From: Cloeon dipterum | Lineage: Eukaryota > Arthropoda > Insecta > Ephemeroptera > Baetidae | Length of the DNA: 64,000 nt | Assembly: GCF_949628265.1 (NCBI RefSeq) | Contig: NC_088788.1 | Span: 7,812,001-7,876,000, forward strand | Direction: 5' to 3' | Shown here: piece by piece, positions 12,044-23,339 of the stretch | Layout: each line of letters begins with the position of its first letter | Position numbering within the stretch: the stretch's first letter is position 1 | The notes under the pieces: model-generated | What the model saw: the letters and a program-made list of their open reading frames with translations, nothing else | Databases searched by the model: none | Told to the model about the DNA's origin: nothing | Made by a program: the position numbers and the translations under genes

Positions 12044-13614
12044 TCAGCTTCCTGCGGGATTCTGTTGCGGAACGTCAGGCTGAGGTAATTGTGCTTCAAC
12101 AAGATCACCAGCAGGTTGCAACTCCTAAACAAATAATACAAAATTGAACCTGTTAAAAATATTATGCTAGGAAATAATTTAACAGCACCTAGAAGCTATA
12201 TATAAAAAGTTGGCCTGTGCATGAAGATTAATTAGCAATATTTTGCATTGTTGGCTCTACCAAAAAGGATTTAAATTCATGCAAAAATCAAATCAAGACC
12301 AAAACTAACAGATAAATTTCAGAACTTGCCAAATTTATCGAAATTGTTTGTTAAATCGCTTGATTTTGATCCTATTTAATGGTTTGCGAATTGTGAGTTA
12401 AATTTGTTTAAGGTGAAATAAAATTACTTCCGGCAACGAGACAGTGCTTTTGCCGCCTGATTACCAAACAAATTTTGGAGCAGATTTTCTCGCATATTTT
12501 TTAAGAAAAAATTGAAGAGAAAAGGTTAAAATCCATTTTCATGATTTTGCAACACAAAGAACAAATATATACTGTTGCTTCTATAAAAACAAATAAATGC
12601 ACGAAAAGTGTGAAAATTTTGCAAAGATTGTTATTGAATTAAAAGAAAATCATGGCCCAATTTTAAACCAACAGAATCTATTGTACTGACCTGTATTTGA
12701 GGAAGAGCTTGCTGTGGAACATCTTGGCCTCCGGCAGCACCGTCAGCAGGGACAAAGTGAGGATTCGCGGTAACATTAGCCATGCTACCAATGGCGTCAC
12801 TTTTGACTGAATCGATCTGCTCACTGCCGATCGGGATGTTGTTGGCGGTGACATTTTTTATATCCTTGAGCAAAAAAGGACACTTATCGTTCCAACGGAG
12901 GTGCTCCTCGTTGGGCTTGTCTTGCTGCTCCCATCTATAAATTTCCAATTTGCAGAAATCACATTTTACTCTGTCCTCTTTTCCAAAGTAGTAAAAGCCA
13001 CTTTTTGCCAACTCGTAGATGTCAACGTGCGGAAAATGAACGACATTTTTCAGCAGAGAAAATAAACGGTGTGCCTCGAATTTGTAATTCAGTACGTCGT
13101 CGATATTTCTCATCGGCACATTTCTCGAACTATTATAATCTCCAATTTTACAATTGAACTGTAACAGTCTTTCGGAGATAATCTTTTGAGCAACTTTCAA
13201 TTCTTGAGATAATATTTCAGCAAGTTCTTCAGCACTGATGGTCATCTCGCAGAATATTGAGCGTAGAAATCCACGCTCATGATCGTAATAAAATCCTTCT
13301 TCTGCCACCATGCGGAGCAGGCCAAATGAGTAGTCCCGGAAGAGTTGGAGTGGAAAGGTGAACAAGCGATGCATTGCCAAAGTCAGTCTCAAAGTTGCAT
13401 CTAAAGGGCTGAAAACAAAATGATGCAATTATGGCATTGAAATCAGAGTTTGGCAAACTGGCGAACAGTTGACAAAAGACTGTGTCTTTGTGTAAAAAAG
13501 ATGGGAATTAATGTAGCATGTAAATGCCCGGAATTCCCAGAAATGTACTTATTTTGGAACTTACTTTTTGCTGTTAGTAGTTTCACATCGTAAAAACCTT
13601 TGAAAGGAAGGCAT
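12044..13614 (-). CDS. g5: short BIR protein, duplicate of g4
   Basis: Exons 13565..13614, 12691..13408 and 12044..12124 give 282 aa; introns are phase 2 and phase 0 as in g4. Exon 1 encodes MPSFQRFLRCETTNSKN. The N-terminal module keeps only one of its two cysteines. A single canonical BIR (C-x2-C-x16-H-x6-C) lies in the middle, followed by NNIPIGSEQ, a short Ala/Gly/Pro linker and the tail exon (starts ELQPAGD, ends NPAGS). The tail exon is the same length as in g4 (27 codons with stop) but clearly diverged, while the linker coding for S-E-Q-I-D-S-V-K-S-D is identical. That suggests selection or gene conversion on the linker. No RING. Confidence 0.82.
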
Positions 13615-13744
13615 CGCGTGGGACGCAACTGCTATCTCACTATTATCGGCGTGGTACTAGCTGTGTTTTCGTGTTGACGTCAACTGGCTGGTGCTCTCCC
13701 AATGAGAGGAGGAATCCCGGCAGCTGCACTTTTGAGCAGCAGAG

Positions 13745-13785
13745 TTAGACTTAATTATTAGGCTTAGACTTTATTTAAGTCTACG
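13745..13785 (-). promoter_or_regulatory. g5 promoter AGTCTAA elements
   Basis: TTAGACTTA at 13745, TTAGACTTT at 13764 and AAGTCTA at about 13777 on the + strand, about 130-160 bases upstream of the g5 ATG on the minus strand. A second, diverged copy of this promoter block in the same orientation lies at about 13.89-14.00 kb (TTAGACTTTT at 13979), so the block has been tandemly duplicated. Confidence 0.55.
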
Positions 13786-14380
13786 ATGACTTATGGCTGT
13801 GGTGAAAAGTGTAAGTTTTTCGAGTTTTTCGATGTTTAGTGTTTAAGTGTGTTGGATTATTATTTCGAATTTATATAATTAATGTATATTACGATTTGTG
13901 TGATGAAATCGGCGCCAAAACCACTCTCCCATTGAAGGGAAAAATCCCGGCCGCCGTTCTTGTAACTCAGCGCAGTTGTTAGACTTTTCTTTACCTTCTG
14001 CCTTACCCATAATTCATTGCAAACCTAGCCTAAGCCTAAAATATTAGTCCTATTTTCTTCAAGGTAGACCAAATAAAAAATGAACTGTCTCAATTTTAGC
14101 TAATCTCGTCATGATTTATGTGCTGTGTGTTACTCGCAGCAGCGATGGCACGCGACCCAGTGTTGATGGAGCTGCCGAATAAATGAAACGGAGAGGGAAG
14201 GTCAACGAATTACGCATCATTGTGAATGAAGTGAATGAGAGTAGGAAAATATAGTTTTTTGATTCCACATTCCACCGTGTTTTTATTAAGAAAACTGCAT
14301 ACGCACACAAAATCGATTAATACAATCAGAAATTGTGACGTCATTTGACTTTAAATGTCGTCATATGTATGACGCTTAAC

Positions 14381-14403
14381 AAAAGTCTATTCACTATAAA
14401 ATG
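14381..14403 (+). promoter_or_regulatory. g6 core promoter: AAAAGTCTA plus TATA
   Basis: AAAAGTCTA at 14381-14389 followed after four bases by CTATAAAATG (14394-14403), a good TATA box, and CACAACCAGTG-type initiator sequence near 14433. The start codon is at 14460. This is the cleanest example of the element sitting directly upstream of a TATA box. Confidence 0.65.
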
Positions 14404-14459
14404 CTTAGGGTCGGATTGTAGAGCCACATTTCACAACCAGTGCCAGGATCACCAGAGGG

Positions 14460-15885
14460 ATGTTTTTCTCTATAATGAGCCCTCCACCAAACCTCCTGCG
14501 ATCTAACGTTGAACCAGACAAAAAGTAAGTGCAAAATAGGAACAGTTAAATTGTTTACATAGAAAAAGTTTCAAATCTAAACAAATTTTGAAATTTTTCT
14601 TAGAAATTTATTTAATTTAAAATTTATTATTTTTAGCCAATGCGGATATGGAGCCTCTCCTGTTCCTGCAGACGGGTTGAATCTGTTGTTGGCCATGCAT
14701 CGGTTTTTCACCTTTCCAACGCATTTACTTCACGAATTCTTAATCAACCTCATCACACTGGCGGAACTAGGCCTCTTCTACGTAAAAGAAGACGTGGGAG
14801 AATTTTTGAGTTGCAAATTTTGCCCATTCAGAATTCATCCTGAGGATTTTCCCCAATATTTCGCCAACGGACCGGAAAATGCAAGAGATATTATCATCAG
14901 GGAGCAGCAAAAATCAAATTGTAAAATTTGCCACGTGAATTCAAGAAATGTGCCGATGGGAAATGTCACCTGCGGGCTGAATTACAAATTCGAAGCGCAC
15001 CGCCTGTACTCGCTGCTGAAAAAGGATGACTGGCAGCACGTCGAACCATCTGCTCTAGCGAAAAGTGGATTTTACTACACTGGAGACGGCGACAACGTCA
15101 GATGTGCTTTTTGCAATTTAGAAGTGCGCGGCTGGGAAGAAGGAGACACGCCTGACAGAGAGCACACGCGTTGGAATCCAGACTGCCCGTTTTTGTTGCG
15201 AGATCGCAACATCATCAATATTGCCATAGGGCAGGAAGAGACCGACATCAAACACGATCACATATCAGCGAGGATCAATATTGGCGTCAATCCGTTCGTG
15301 CCGCAGGAAAAACAATTGGAAAAATACGGGCCAAACATTCAATTAGTAAATTTAAGCAACAGTTTCCTTGTGACCCCTCGCGACTTGAATATTCAAGATT
15401 GGTCTAAGCCTGTAAACCCAAATTTCGCTACATTAACTAGTCGCATTGGCTCGTTCAAACGTTTCTGGCCCAAAAGTTTGAAGCAAACGCCTCTTGAAAT
15501 GGCCCAAGCCGGTTTTTATCACACAGGAATAGCAGATCAAGCAATATGTTTTCATTGTAATTTGGGTTTGAGAGATTGGGTCGTGGACGACGACCCCCTT
15601 GTCCAACACTGTAAATGGAACTCAAATTGTCAATATCTAATCATGTGCAAAGGCGCTAACTACGTGGAACAAGTGCTGCACGTCATGAAAACGGACGAAA
15701 AAACAATGAGTAAAAGAAAGAGCGATGGCGATATTCACTGCCTCAAATGCGGTATGAACAACGTGTCCAAAGTTAATTTACCGTGTGGACACATGACACT
15801 TTGTAATGATTGCTCTGCTGATCACTTTTGCAGGGACTGTGGTGGGGAAACTATTGCACAAGTCAAAGTTCCAGGCTTTTCTTAA
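14460..15885 (+). CDS. g6: BIR-BIR-BIR-RING IAP-like protein
   Basis: Exons 14460..14524 and 14637..15885 give 437 aa; phase-2 intron with donor AAAAA|GTAAGTG and acceptor TTTTAG. An in-frame second ATG at 14475 is an alternative start that leaves a leader beginning MSPPPNLL, like the MSPP leader of g18. The N-terminal module from about residue 42 keeps Cys-x2-Cys. Canonical BIRs are at about 141-208 and 290-357, and the RING at about 390-423, ending VKVPGFS. The last BIR (AGFYHTG, CFHCNLGLRDW, then KGANYVEQV) is close to the groove-bearing BIR2 of DIAP1 and baculoviral IAPs. All zinc ligands are present, so this is a good candidate for a working IAP-type E3 ligase. Confidence 0.88.
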
Positions 15886-16690
15886 AGCTATTCCAAAGAG
15901 GACCATGTCTATTGATCCTCTTCAGTCTCACAGCATAGGTCGAAGCAAATTAAAGAATTTGTCTGAGAATAAGACAAACTTACAGAATTGCATTTTCGCG
16001 ATGGTTTTTTCTCTATATATATATAAAGCCTAAATTGTAATAAACTTAACTTAAAAGGCGTTTGATGCTCTGAAGATGGCTGAACATCTTATGATTTGCA
16101 TTAAGTGATCACTTTTAATTTGATTTTTTTAAAGATTAAATTTACTAACTATATTGAATGTAAATGCTAAAAAATATCTTGTAGAATAATTCCGATATAG
16201 TATTTTCATTTGTCACATAAACGCTGTAGCTGAACGTTTTTAAGTATATTTAAAAACGTTTGTAAGTGTTCTGCTGATAATTTTTGTATATATTTCATAT
16301 TGAAATTTACAATTTATTTTATAAATGCAAAAAAACAGTTTTATCCAATCATAAAACGGGATAAACATTTTTGGTAAATTATTGTTGAACTACTCATATG
16401 GTTCCTCTGAAAAAAATACACTGCCCAAAGAGGAAATTGTCGGATAGTTATTATGCGTGAATAAAAAGAAATTGAGTGTCCAGAAAAAATATTTAATTTC
16501 ACACCTACTGCCTCATATAAGGAACGGAATAAAAAAATATATGTGGACTCCATAACTAATAATTATTATACAGAATAAGACTCATGTTACGATTTAAGTG
16601 ATAACACAATTTTTGAAGGAAGAAACGTTACGTTGGACATATAATCAGAAGCACCAACTGCTGCTGAAGCGGTATACAGACTTCTTTATG

Positions 16691-16702
16691 AAAAAAGTCT
16701 AA
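16691..16702 (+). promoter_or_regulatory. g7 AAAAAAGTCTAA element
   Basis: A single strong copy about 90 bases before the g7 start codon, in the same place and orientation as in g6 and g11. No clear TATA box directly after it. Confidence 0.45.
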
Positions 16703-16789
16703 GCAAGTTCAGAAGAACATGAAAGTCTACCTTTTTAATTTTTCTCTACACCAAGAAAAAACTCCACAATTCAAAATTTATACCCATCC

Positions 16790-18511
16790 ATGTCAAGTAA
16801 AATTGTTACGTAAGTATAGAAAATAAAAAATATCATTTTCAGGTGAGTTTAAAAGCAGGCAAATTTTCGTGAAAAATGTAGAGATAAGACGCAGACATAT
16901 TGTCACACACTATTATATTGCGATTCTGATTTCAAATTTGGATTAAGTTCAATTATTGCAAAGAAGTGTTTAGACATAAAAATATTATTTGTATTTTTAG
17001 AACATAGTTCATGAATTAATAAAGTGAAAAATAATTTGTATTACATGCAGCTTTTTGCCAAAATTAATACTAGGGTGTTTTTCAGGCATGATGCTGAAAA
17101 GGTCGGAGCTCCTACACCCCTAAAACTGAATCTCAACTTGAGTTTGGCAATGCATCGTCTATTCACCTTTCCACTCCTGTCTTACCAGCTCTTCCAATTC
17201 GAACTGCTCCACGCGCTGTCGGATCTGGGTTTCTACTTTGCCAATGGATGTATGATTTGCAATTTTTGTGGGTTCATCATAACTACTGGGCAATTGTCAG
17301 AATACTTTAATCACGGTTTAGAACATGTTCAAAAGGTCATTCACAAATTGCACAGAAACTGTAAAATCGGTGGCGATGATTCGGAAAATGTGCCGATGGG
17401 AAAGAGTTTGGATGACCATCTGAATTACAAATACGAGGCACACCGTCTGTACTCGCTGCTGAAAAAGAATGACTGGCAGTTCGTTGAGCCCTTCAGTTTG
17501 GCCAAAAGCGGATTTTACTACTCTGGACACGAAGACAACGTCATTTGCGCATATTGCAATTTGGAAGTCCGCGGATGGGAGGAGGGAGACACGCCGGACG
17601 GAGAACACAGGCGTTGGAACCCGAATTGCCCCTTTTTGTGCGATTGCAAGAGCGTCATAAACATTTCGATCGGAAGCGAGCAAATTGATGGGATACATGC
17701 TAATGGCCTTTCCAAGATGAATATTGGCAGAAACCCGTTTGCTTTGACGAAGGGACTGGAAATTTTCGGACCAAACATTCATTTCGTGATAAAAAGCAGC
17801 CTTCTATTCCTTGTGACCCCTCGCGACTTGAATATTCAAGATTGGTTCAAACCTTTGAACCCGAAATTTGCCACCTTAAACAGCCGACTCAATTCTTTTA
17901 AAGGTTTTTGGCCGAAATGTCTTAATCAAACTCTAATTGCAATGTCTCGCGCTGGTTTCTTTTACACCGGAACTGGAGATCGAGCCATTTGCTTCCATTG
18001 TAATTTGGGCTTGAAAGACTGGGACCCTAACGATGACCCTTTCATCCAACATTGTAAATGGAACTCGAATTGCCAATACATCAGCAGGATGAGCAAAGTG
18101 GAGCGTAGTAAGGACGAAATCACGAACGCACCTGCTAAAAGATGTACCGACGGCGATATTCTTTGCCTCAAATGCAGTGTGAAAAATGTGTCCAAAGTAA
18201 ATTTGCCCTGCGGACACATGACATTTTGCAACTCCTGCTCTGGAAAATCTTGCTTAGTTTGTCGAAGCGATATAATTGCAGAAATCAATGTGTTAGGCTT
18301 TTCTAATATTGAGTCTGAAGAGGCAAAAAATGAGGACACCCTCTCCTGCCTTATTGACGATTCCGCGGCCAACAATCAGCCGAAACAAGGAATACTTTGT
18401 CTGAGCATCAGAGAATTTGTGAAAATTTGCAGAGACATTGCAGTATGGGTGCTTCAACGCTTTTCAAAGCTTAACAAAAGGTGCCGCAAGCGTTTGTCTT
18501 TTTCTGTCTGA
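16790..18511 (+). CDS. g7: BIR-BIR-BIR-RING IAP-like protein with basic tail
   Basis: Exons 16790..16809 (20 nt, MSSKIV plus two bases, donor AC|GTAAGT) and 17086..18511 give 481 aa. The intron is phase 2, matching the family, but the tiny exon 1 is less certain than the rest. The N-terminal module has Cys-x2-Cys-x14-His. Canonical BIRs lie at about 125-191 and 272-338, and the RING at about 367-399. The helix that normally follows the last BIR (Lys-Gly-x-x-Phe/Tyr-Val) is replaced by SRMSKVERSKDEI, as in the duplicate g11. After LGFS there is an acidic stretch and then an about 50-residue extension rich in Arg and Lys that is longest in this gene. Predicted IAP-type E3 ligase. Confidence 0.83.
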
Positions 18512-19027
18512 TAAAGCGTTGCTTATTCACATCTAACAAACTTCTAGTTGCACAAAGGGAATGCTTTTAATAATATAGACATATATGTATCACATTTAGT
18601 TTTTTTTCGATAGTATGTATTTGTTATTTAGCCAATATTAAAAATATTTTACTTGGAATGTTATATTGTGATTTTCAATAAATCTGAGTTTTACCTTAAA
18701 TTTTGTGGGAACATTTGAATAAATAAAGGGTGAAGGAAATTTAAACTATGGAATTTACATTTAAATTAAGCGCTATAAGTTTTAAATTAACTATATAACT
18801 GAAAACCTTGTTGTAAATAAATCCTCTAAAATAATACAAAAAAACTATGAAGGGACGGACCAACTGTGTGGCTATAGATTAAAAGCGAACGTTTATCCTT
18901 CTAGCTGCAGGTTGACAGCAAAAGGTGAGTCTGCACTACCTGTGATTGTATAAAATTTAACTTGAAATCAAAATGAACCTTAATTCAACCCTCAACTTAC
19001 CTTATTTCTACCCCTCTGTGGTATTTG

Positions 19028-19235
19028 AATACAGCAATGAGCGAGCGGGAGAGCTAAAAAGCTGCTCTTGGGCTGTGCAAGCACTGTAAGCGAGAGCCGC
19101 GAGTGTGCCGCAGCGCCGCGCCGCTCGTCTTGCTGCCCGCGCGAGTAGAAGTGTGCGTCTCCTGCCTGTGAGATTAGAACCCTGCGACGCTCACAGATCC
19201 CTACGTCGACTGAATTAATAGATGAGTGAAATGCG
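19028..19235. repeat. GC-rich block downstream of g7, repeated at 34.9-35.1 kb
   Basis: About 200 bases of GC-rich sequence (GAGCGAGC, CCGCGCCGCTCG, GCTGCCCGCGCGAG, CCCTGCGACGCT) inside AT-rich DNA. A clear relative lies at about 34920-35100 behind g11, the duplicate of g7, and similarity continues weakly on both sides, so it travelled with the g7/g11 duplication. It could be an independent promoter, a short interspersed element or structural DNA. The surrounding 18512-20300 otherwise shows no gene. Confidence 0.5.
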
Positions 19236-20449
19236 TTCTGGAGTCTAGAAGTGCTGGGCAATATGTTAACTAGCGAAAACATAATTGCAGGAAATGTTAA
19301 TCAGACAGTTTGAAATAACATTTGATTCTGCACATCATTATACCTTATGTAAATAGAGTGAATCAAATAGAGCCTGTATCCAGGAAAGGTACATTTTATA
19401 TTTCTGGCAGGGGTCTGCGATGATCTTGATAGTTTTTTACTCAAACTAGATGACGGAAAACGCTATTTAGAAACCACCAACTTTTCCGCATATGAGGATT
19501 CTATGGGCACATAAATTTCGAGTTTTGGATTTTTACTTTCCTCTAAATCGGTAATAGAACAAAAATTCGAATACCATTGATCTTATTTCGTCAAGTGGAA
19601 CAACTTCCCAGGCTATCTAGGGGAGGTTAAGACTAGTCTAATGGTGTGTCGTGGTTTTTGAAAATCTGAAAATTAGAAGCTTTGATTTGGGTTTCCAATC
19701 ATTTTTTTGAAAACCAGGAAAAGCACACATTTTATTGTTTTCATTTTAAAAAAAATATGGCAAAATAATACTCCGGAATTGGTCTAATCATCTAATCTAA
19801 TATTTTCGAAATACCAAAATTAAAAAACAAATGCCCTTAAATTTCAGCCAATAATTTTACAAATTTACTTTTGTGCCTAAATAAATTTTGGATTTAATCC
19901 AATTCTCAGGGAGGAGTTTAAAAGCATTGGTAACAAAAGCATTTTCCGGCTTTTGCAGCACAAATTCTCAATGAGCCAACAAACAATCAATGAATTAATA
20001 TTATTTTTCAAATGTGAGTTACATTATTTAAAAGATTAAATTCCGTAACCGAAAAATTCCAAATACTCAAGAAAATATAGTTAATGCAACTAATTTTTCC
20101 GAGGGAAGATAAATAATATAAATAACTCCCCTTTGCGACAAATTTTGAGTTGAACACAGCGTATATGCCTGATGCAGCAATAATTGGGTTATACTACTTT
20201 TTAGCATATTTGACAATATCGAGAGAGCCGTGTAATCTTAAACAGAATAAGAGAGTTGTTATTCTAATCACTAGGAGGCGTGACAATTGACACGCCAGGC
20301 CTAAATTTAATCTTAGACAAGCCTTCAGTCAGAGCTTTCGTTTCCTCAAACGTTTTGATAAAAAACTTGTGCCGCCAGAGAGGGCTCTGACGCTTGCGAA
20401 GACGCTCGGACGCTGCCAAACCATTCGATCACAGCAGATCCAGTGCAAA

Positions 20450-23339
20450 ATGTCTCAATTCTTTAAAACTGTCCTGCAATCTGAATCTAGTGGCAGCTCA
20501 CAGTAAGTTGATCCAGTTGATTGAGTCAATTAAAACAATTACCAAACCGGGAATAAGTGCTCCAAATGGTACAAATGCGTTATCTTTTGATTTCATCGTG
20601 CGAATTTCAAGACGCCGCGGCGGCCATGTTTGCAAAATATTTGCACGTATCTTGATGCGAAATTTATGCCGGTTATATAGCCGCTGAAAACCAGGAGATG
20701 TCGAGCAATTAGCACCTACATATCATATTATTTCCATCTGCTCTGCAAGGTGATTTCTTCCCCTCAGTTTAGCGAAGCAAACAATTTAATTTAAATTAAA
20801 ACATTGCACGACTGCTGGGCGTGGCAGAGATTTGGAGATGGTTGCGTCTCATTTACATTTCATTAAATAATGAATTGTTTATTTGAGTTCATGGGCGCCG
20901 AGGTTGGCAAAGACGTAATTGTGTAAAATATTCATTTTTTATGATTCTTTCCTTTCTTTGCCCACTCTTTCTATATTTATCGCTTGTACCTCGGTGTTTC
21001 CGACTTTTGTTGAATGCAAATTTTGTTCCAAATTCGGAGAAATGTAGATTTGTGATAGTTGAAGTCATGAAAATCGCAGTCAAATGCTGCAGCTGCAATT
21101 TTCATGACTTTTGGTTGGTCAATTCGCTTGCTTAGGGCGCACGGGCTGGCACGAATAGGAAGCTGACCCCGTTCAAAAGTACGCCAAACGCTATTCCCAA
21201 ATTGCACAAAATTTTTGACATAGCTAAGCAGAAATGTAATTTTGGCTTCCCACAAATACAAATTATCAATCCCAGGTGAATAATTATTACAAGTAAACTT
21301 CTTTTGCCGGGTCTTTTTGAAACTGAACAATCGAATAAGAGGCCTAAGAGGGGGTTGTCCAATAAATAATTAAACATATTTACAATATTGATGAGATGGA
21401 GGTGATTTATTGGGAGAGAAACGGTAGTATTCAAACAAAATAATTAAAATATTTATATGTTGACTATTCAGATATTATTAGACGCAAAACTATTTCAATT
21501 TTTTATAAGAGGTCGCTTTGTGGAGTGACATGGAAACCAAATAATTTTAAATACAAAATGTGAGATATTTTCCCATAGAAGAGTCCTATAATCAAAAAGC
21601 GAATTACTTCCGATTCAAGTTTACCAATTTTTAATGGCGTTGAAGCTTAAAAAAATATGAATGTTCTGCCCTCATTTTTATTTGTTTATTTTCATCCTAG
21701 TCACAATTACATCAATATGGTACACAAAAAGTCATAGATCTAATTATCATTTAAAAGTTTTATCTTGCGTGTAACTAGGTGTAGTATTAATTTGGACTGA
21801 GTATATCGAAAGAAATTGAACGCTCTTTTCTTCCTTAAAAAAATAATATAGGCCTAAAAATGTATCTAAATCACAAACAACGAGATTTTTAGCCTAAAAA
21901 ACATGCACTTTAGCACGTATTTGAGATGGTTAGGAGTTTTAGACAGTTTGAATCATTTAAAATTGAATGATTTATCTGGTTAAAAATTATTGAGATGGCG
22001 CCGCAACTGAAGCTCTATCTATGTTTGTTTAAATATCATATAAATGGTTTTAAATTTAGAATCCTAAGAATGTATTTAGACCATCTTAATCACAAATATA
22101 GCAAACTGCTATGTTTCAGAAAATTAATTTTATGTTTACATATTATGTTTCAGGCCACAACTAGATTCCGCTTTGCATCGATCGCTCACTTATCCACAGC
22201 GATATCTCCAGGAGTACTCGATTGATCTCGAAAAGCTAGCAGATCTGGGGTTCTACTATGTTGAAGAGAACAATCATGTATATTTGCGATGCAATTTTTG
22301 CGAATTCAGGATCAATCCCAAGGAATACCCAACCCTTTTTTCGTGTGGTATTAACTTCTGTGACAAACATGCAAGTTTTAATTGCAAAATTGAAGCTGAT
22401 GACTCAAAAAATGTGCCTTTGAGAAATTTCGACAGAAATCTGAATTTCAACTTTGAGACCCACCGCCTGTTTTCGATTCTATTCAGTGATGATCCCCTGC
22501 CGGTTACCGACCCTTCCGCACTGGCAAAGAGCGGATTTTATTACAACGGAGAGAACAGAACCGTCAAGTGTGCCTTTTGTAGCTTGCAGGTACCCGCGAT
22601 TCAACTGGGTGGAGAGAACACGGACGAAGAGCACAAGCGTTGGAGACCGAATTGCCCTTTAATGTCTTCTAAACAAAGTGTTCATAACTTCGCAATCGGA
22701 TCGGAGCCGACTGACGAGCAGCGCAGAGGCAGAATGCCTCATGGTGCGAATCGTTTTTACGATGGACTGGAAAAATATGGACGACATATTTATCCCGTAA
22801 GGACCACCGACTCTTCCTTTGTAAAACCTCAAGACTTGAACATCTGCGATTGGACCTCGCCTTTGAGCCAGCAATACGCAAATAAGGGCAGCCGGATCAT
22901 TTCTTTCGAGTTTTGGCCGAAATGCTACAATCAAACTCCAATTGCGATGGCTCGCGCTGGTTTCTTTTACACCGGAGTCGGAGATCGAGCCATTTGCTTC
23001 CACTGCAATTTGGGTCTGAAAGACTGGCACCCGAACGACGACCCTTTCGTCCTGCACTGTCGATGGAATCCGAGCTGTCTGCATTTGACGATGCTCCACG
23101 GCTCAAGCTATGTGAAGCAAGTGCTCAACTCCAACCAAAATACGAGAATCGAACAGCGCGCGCCTCAAGTTGGACAAGGCAATATTTTTTGTCTCAAGTG
23201 CGGGGTTCACAATGTATCCAAAGTAAACTTGCCGTGTGGCCACCTGACATTGTGTAGAAATTGTTTTGGAACAGTTTGCACTACTTGCAGGCAGGAAATA
23301 AAATTTGTCATTGTAGTTCTAGGCTTGTCTGACAATTAG
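20450..23339 (+). CDS. g8: BIR-BIR-BIR-RING IAP-like protein, long first intron
   Basis: Exons 20450..20502 and 22154..23339 give 412 aa. Exon 1 (MSQFFKTVLQSESSGSS) ends in CA|GTAAGT and joins in phase 2 to the exon after TTTCAG; the 1.65-kb intron is the longest of the plus-strand genes. The otherwise conserved Met before His-Arg in the N-terminal module is Leu (codon TTG at 22173). The middle BIR (about 119-188) keeps its zinc ligands but lacks the conserved Trp and has a changed loop, as in g3. The last BIR (about 264-327) and the RING (about 364-396) are canonical. The protein ends VVLGLSDN. A TTAGAC site at 20313 lies about 130 bases upstream. g3 and g8 look like one subfamily, with g8 keeping the RING. 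Confidence 0.8.
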
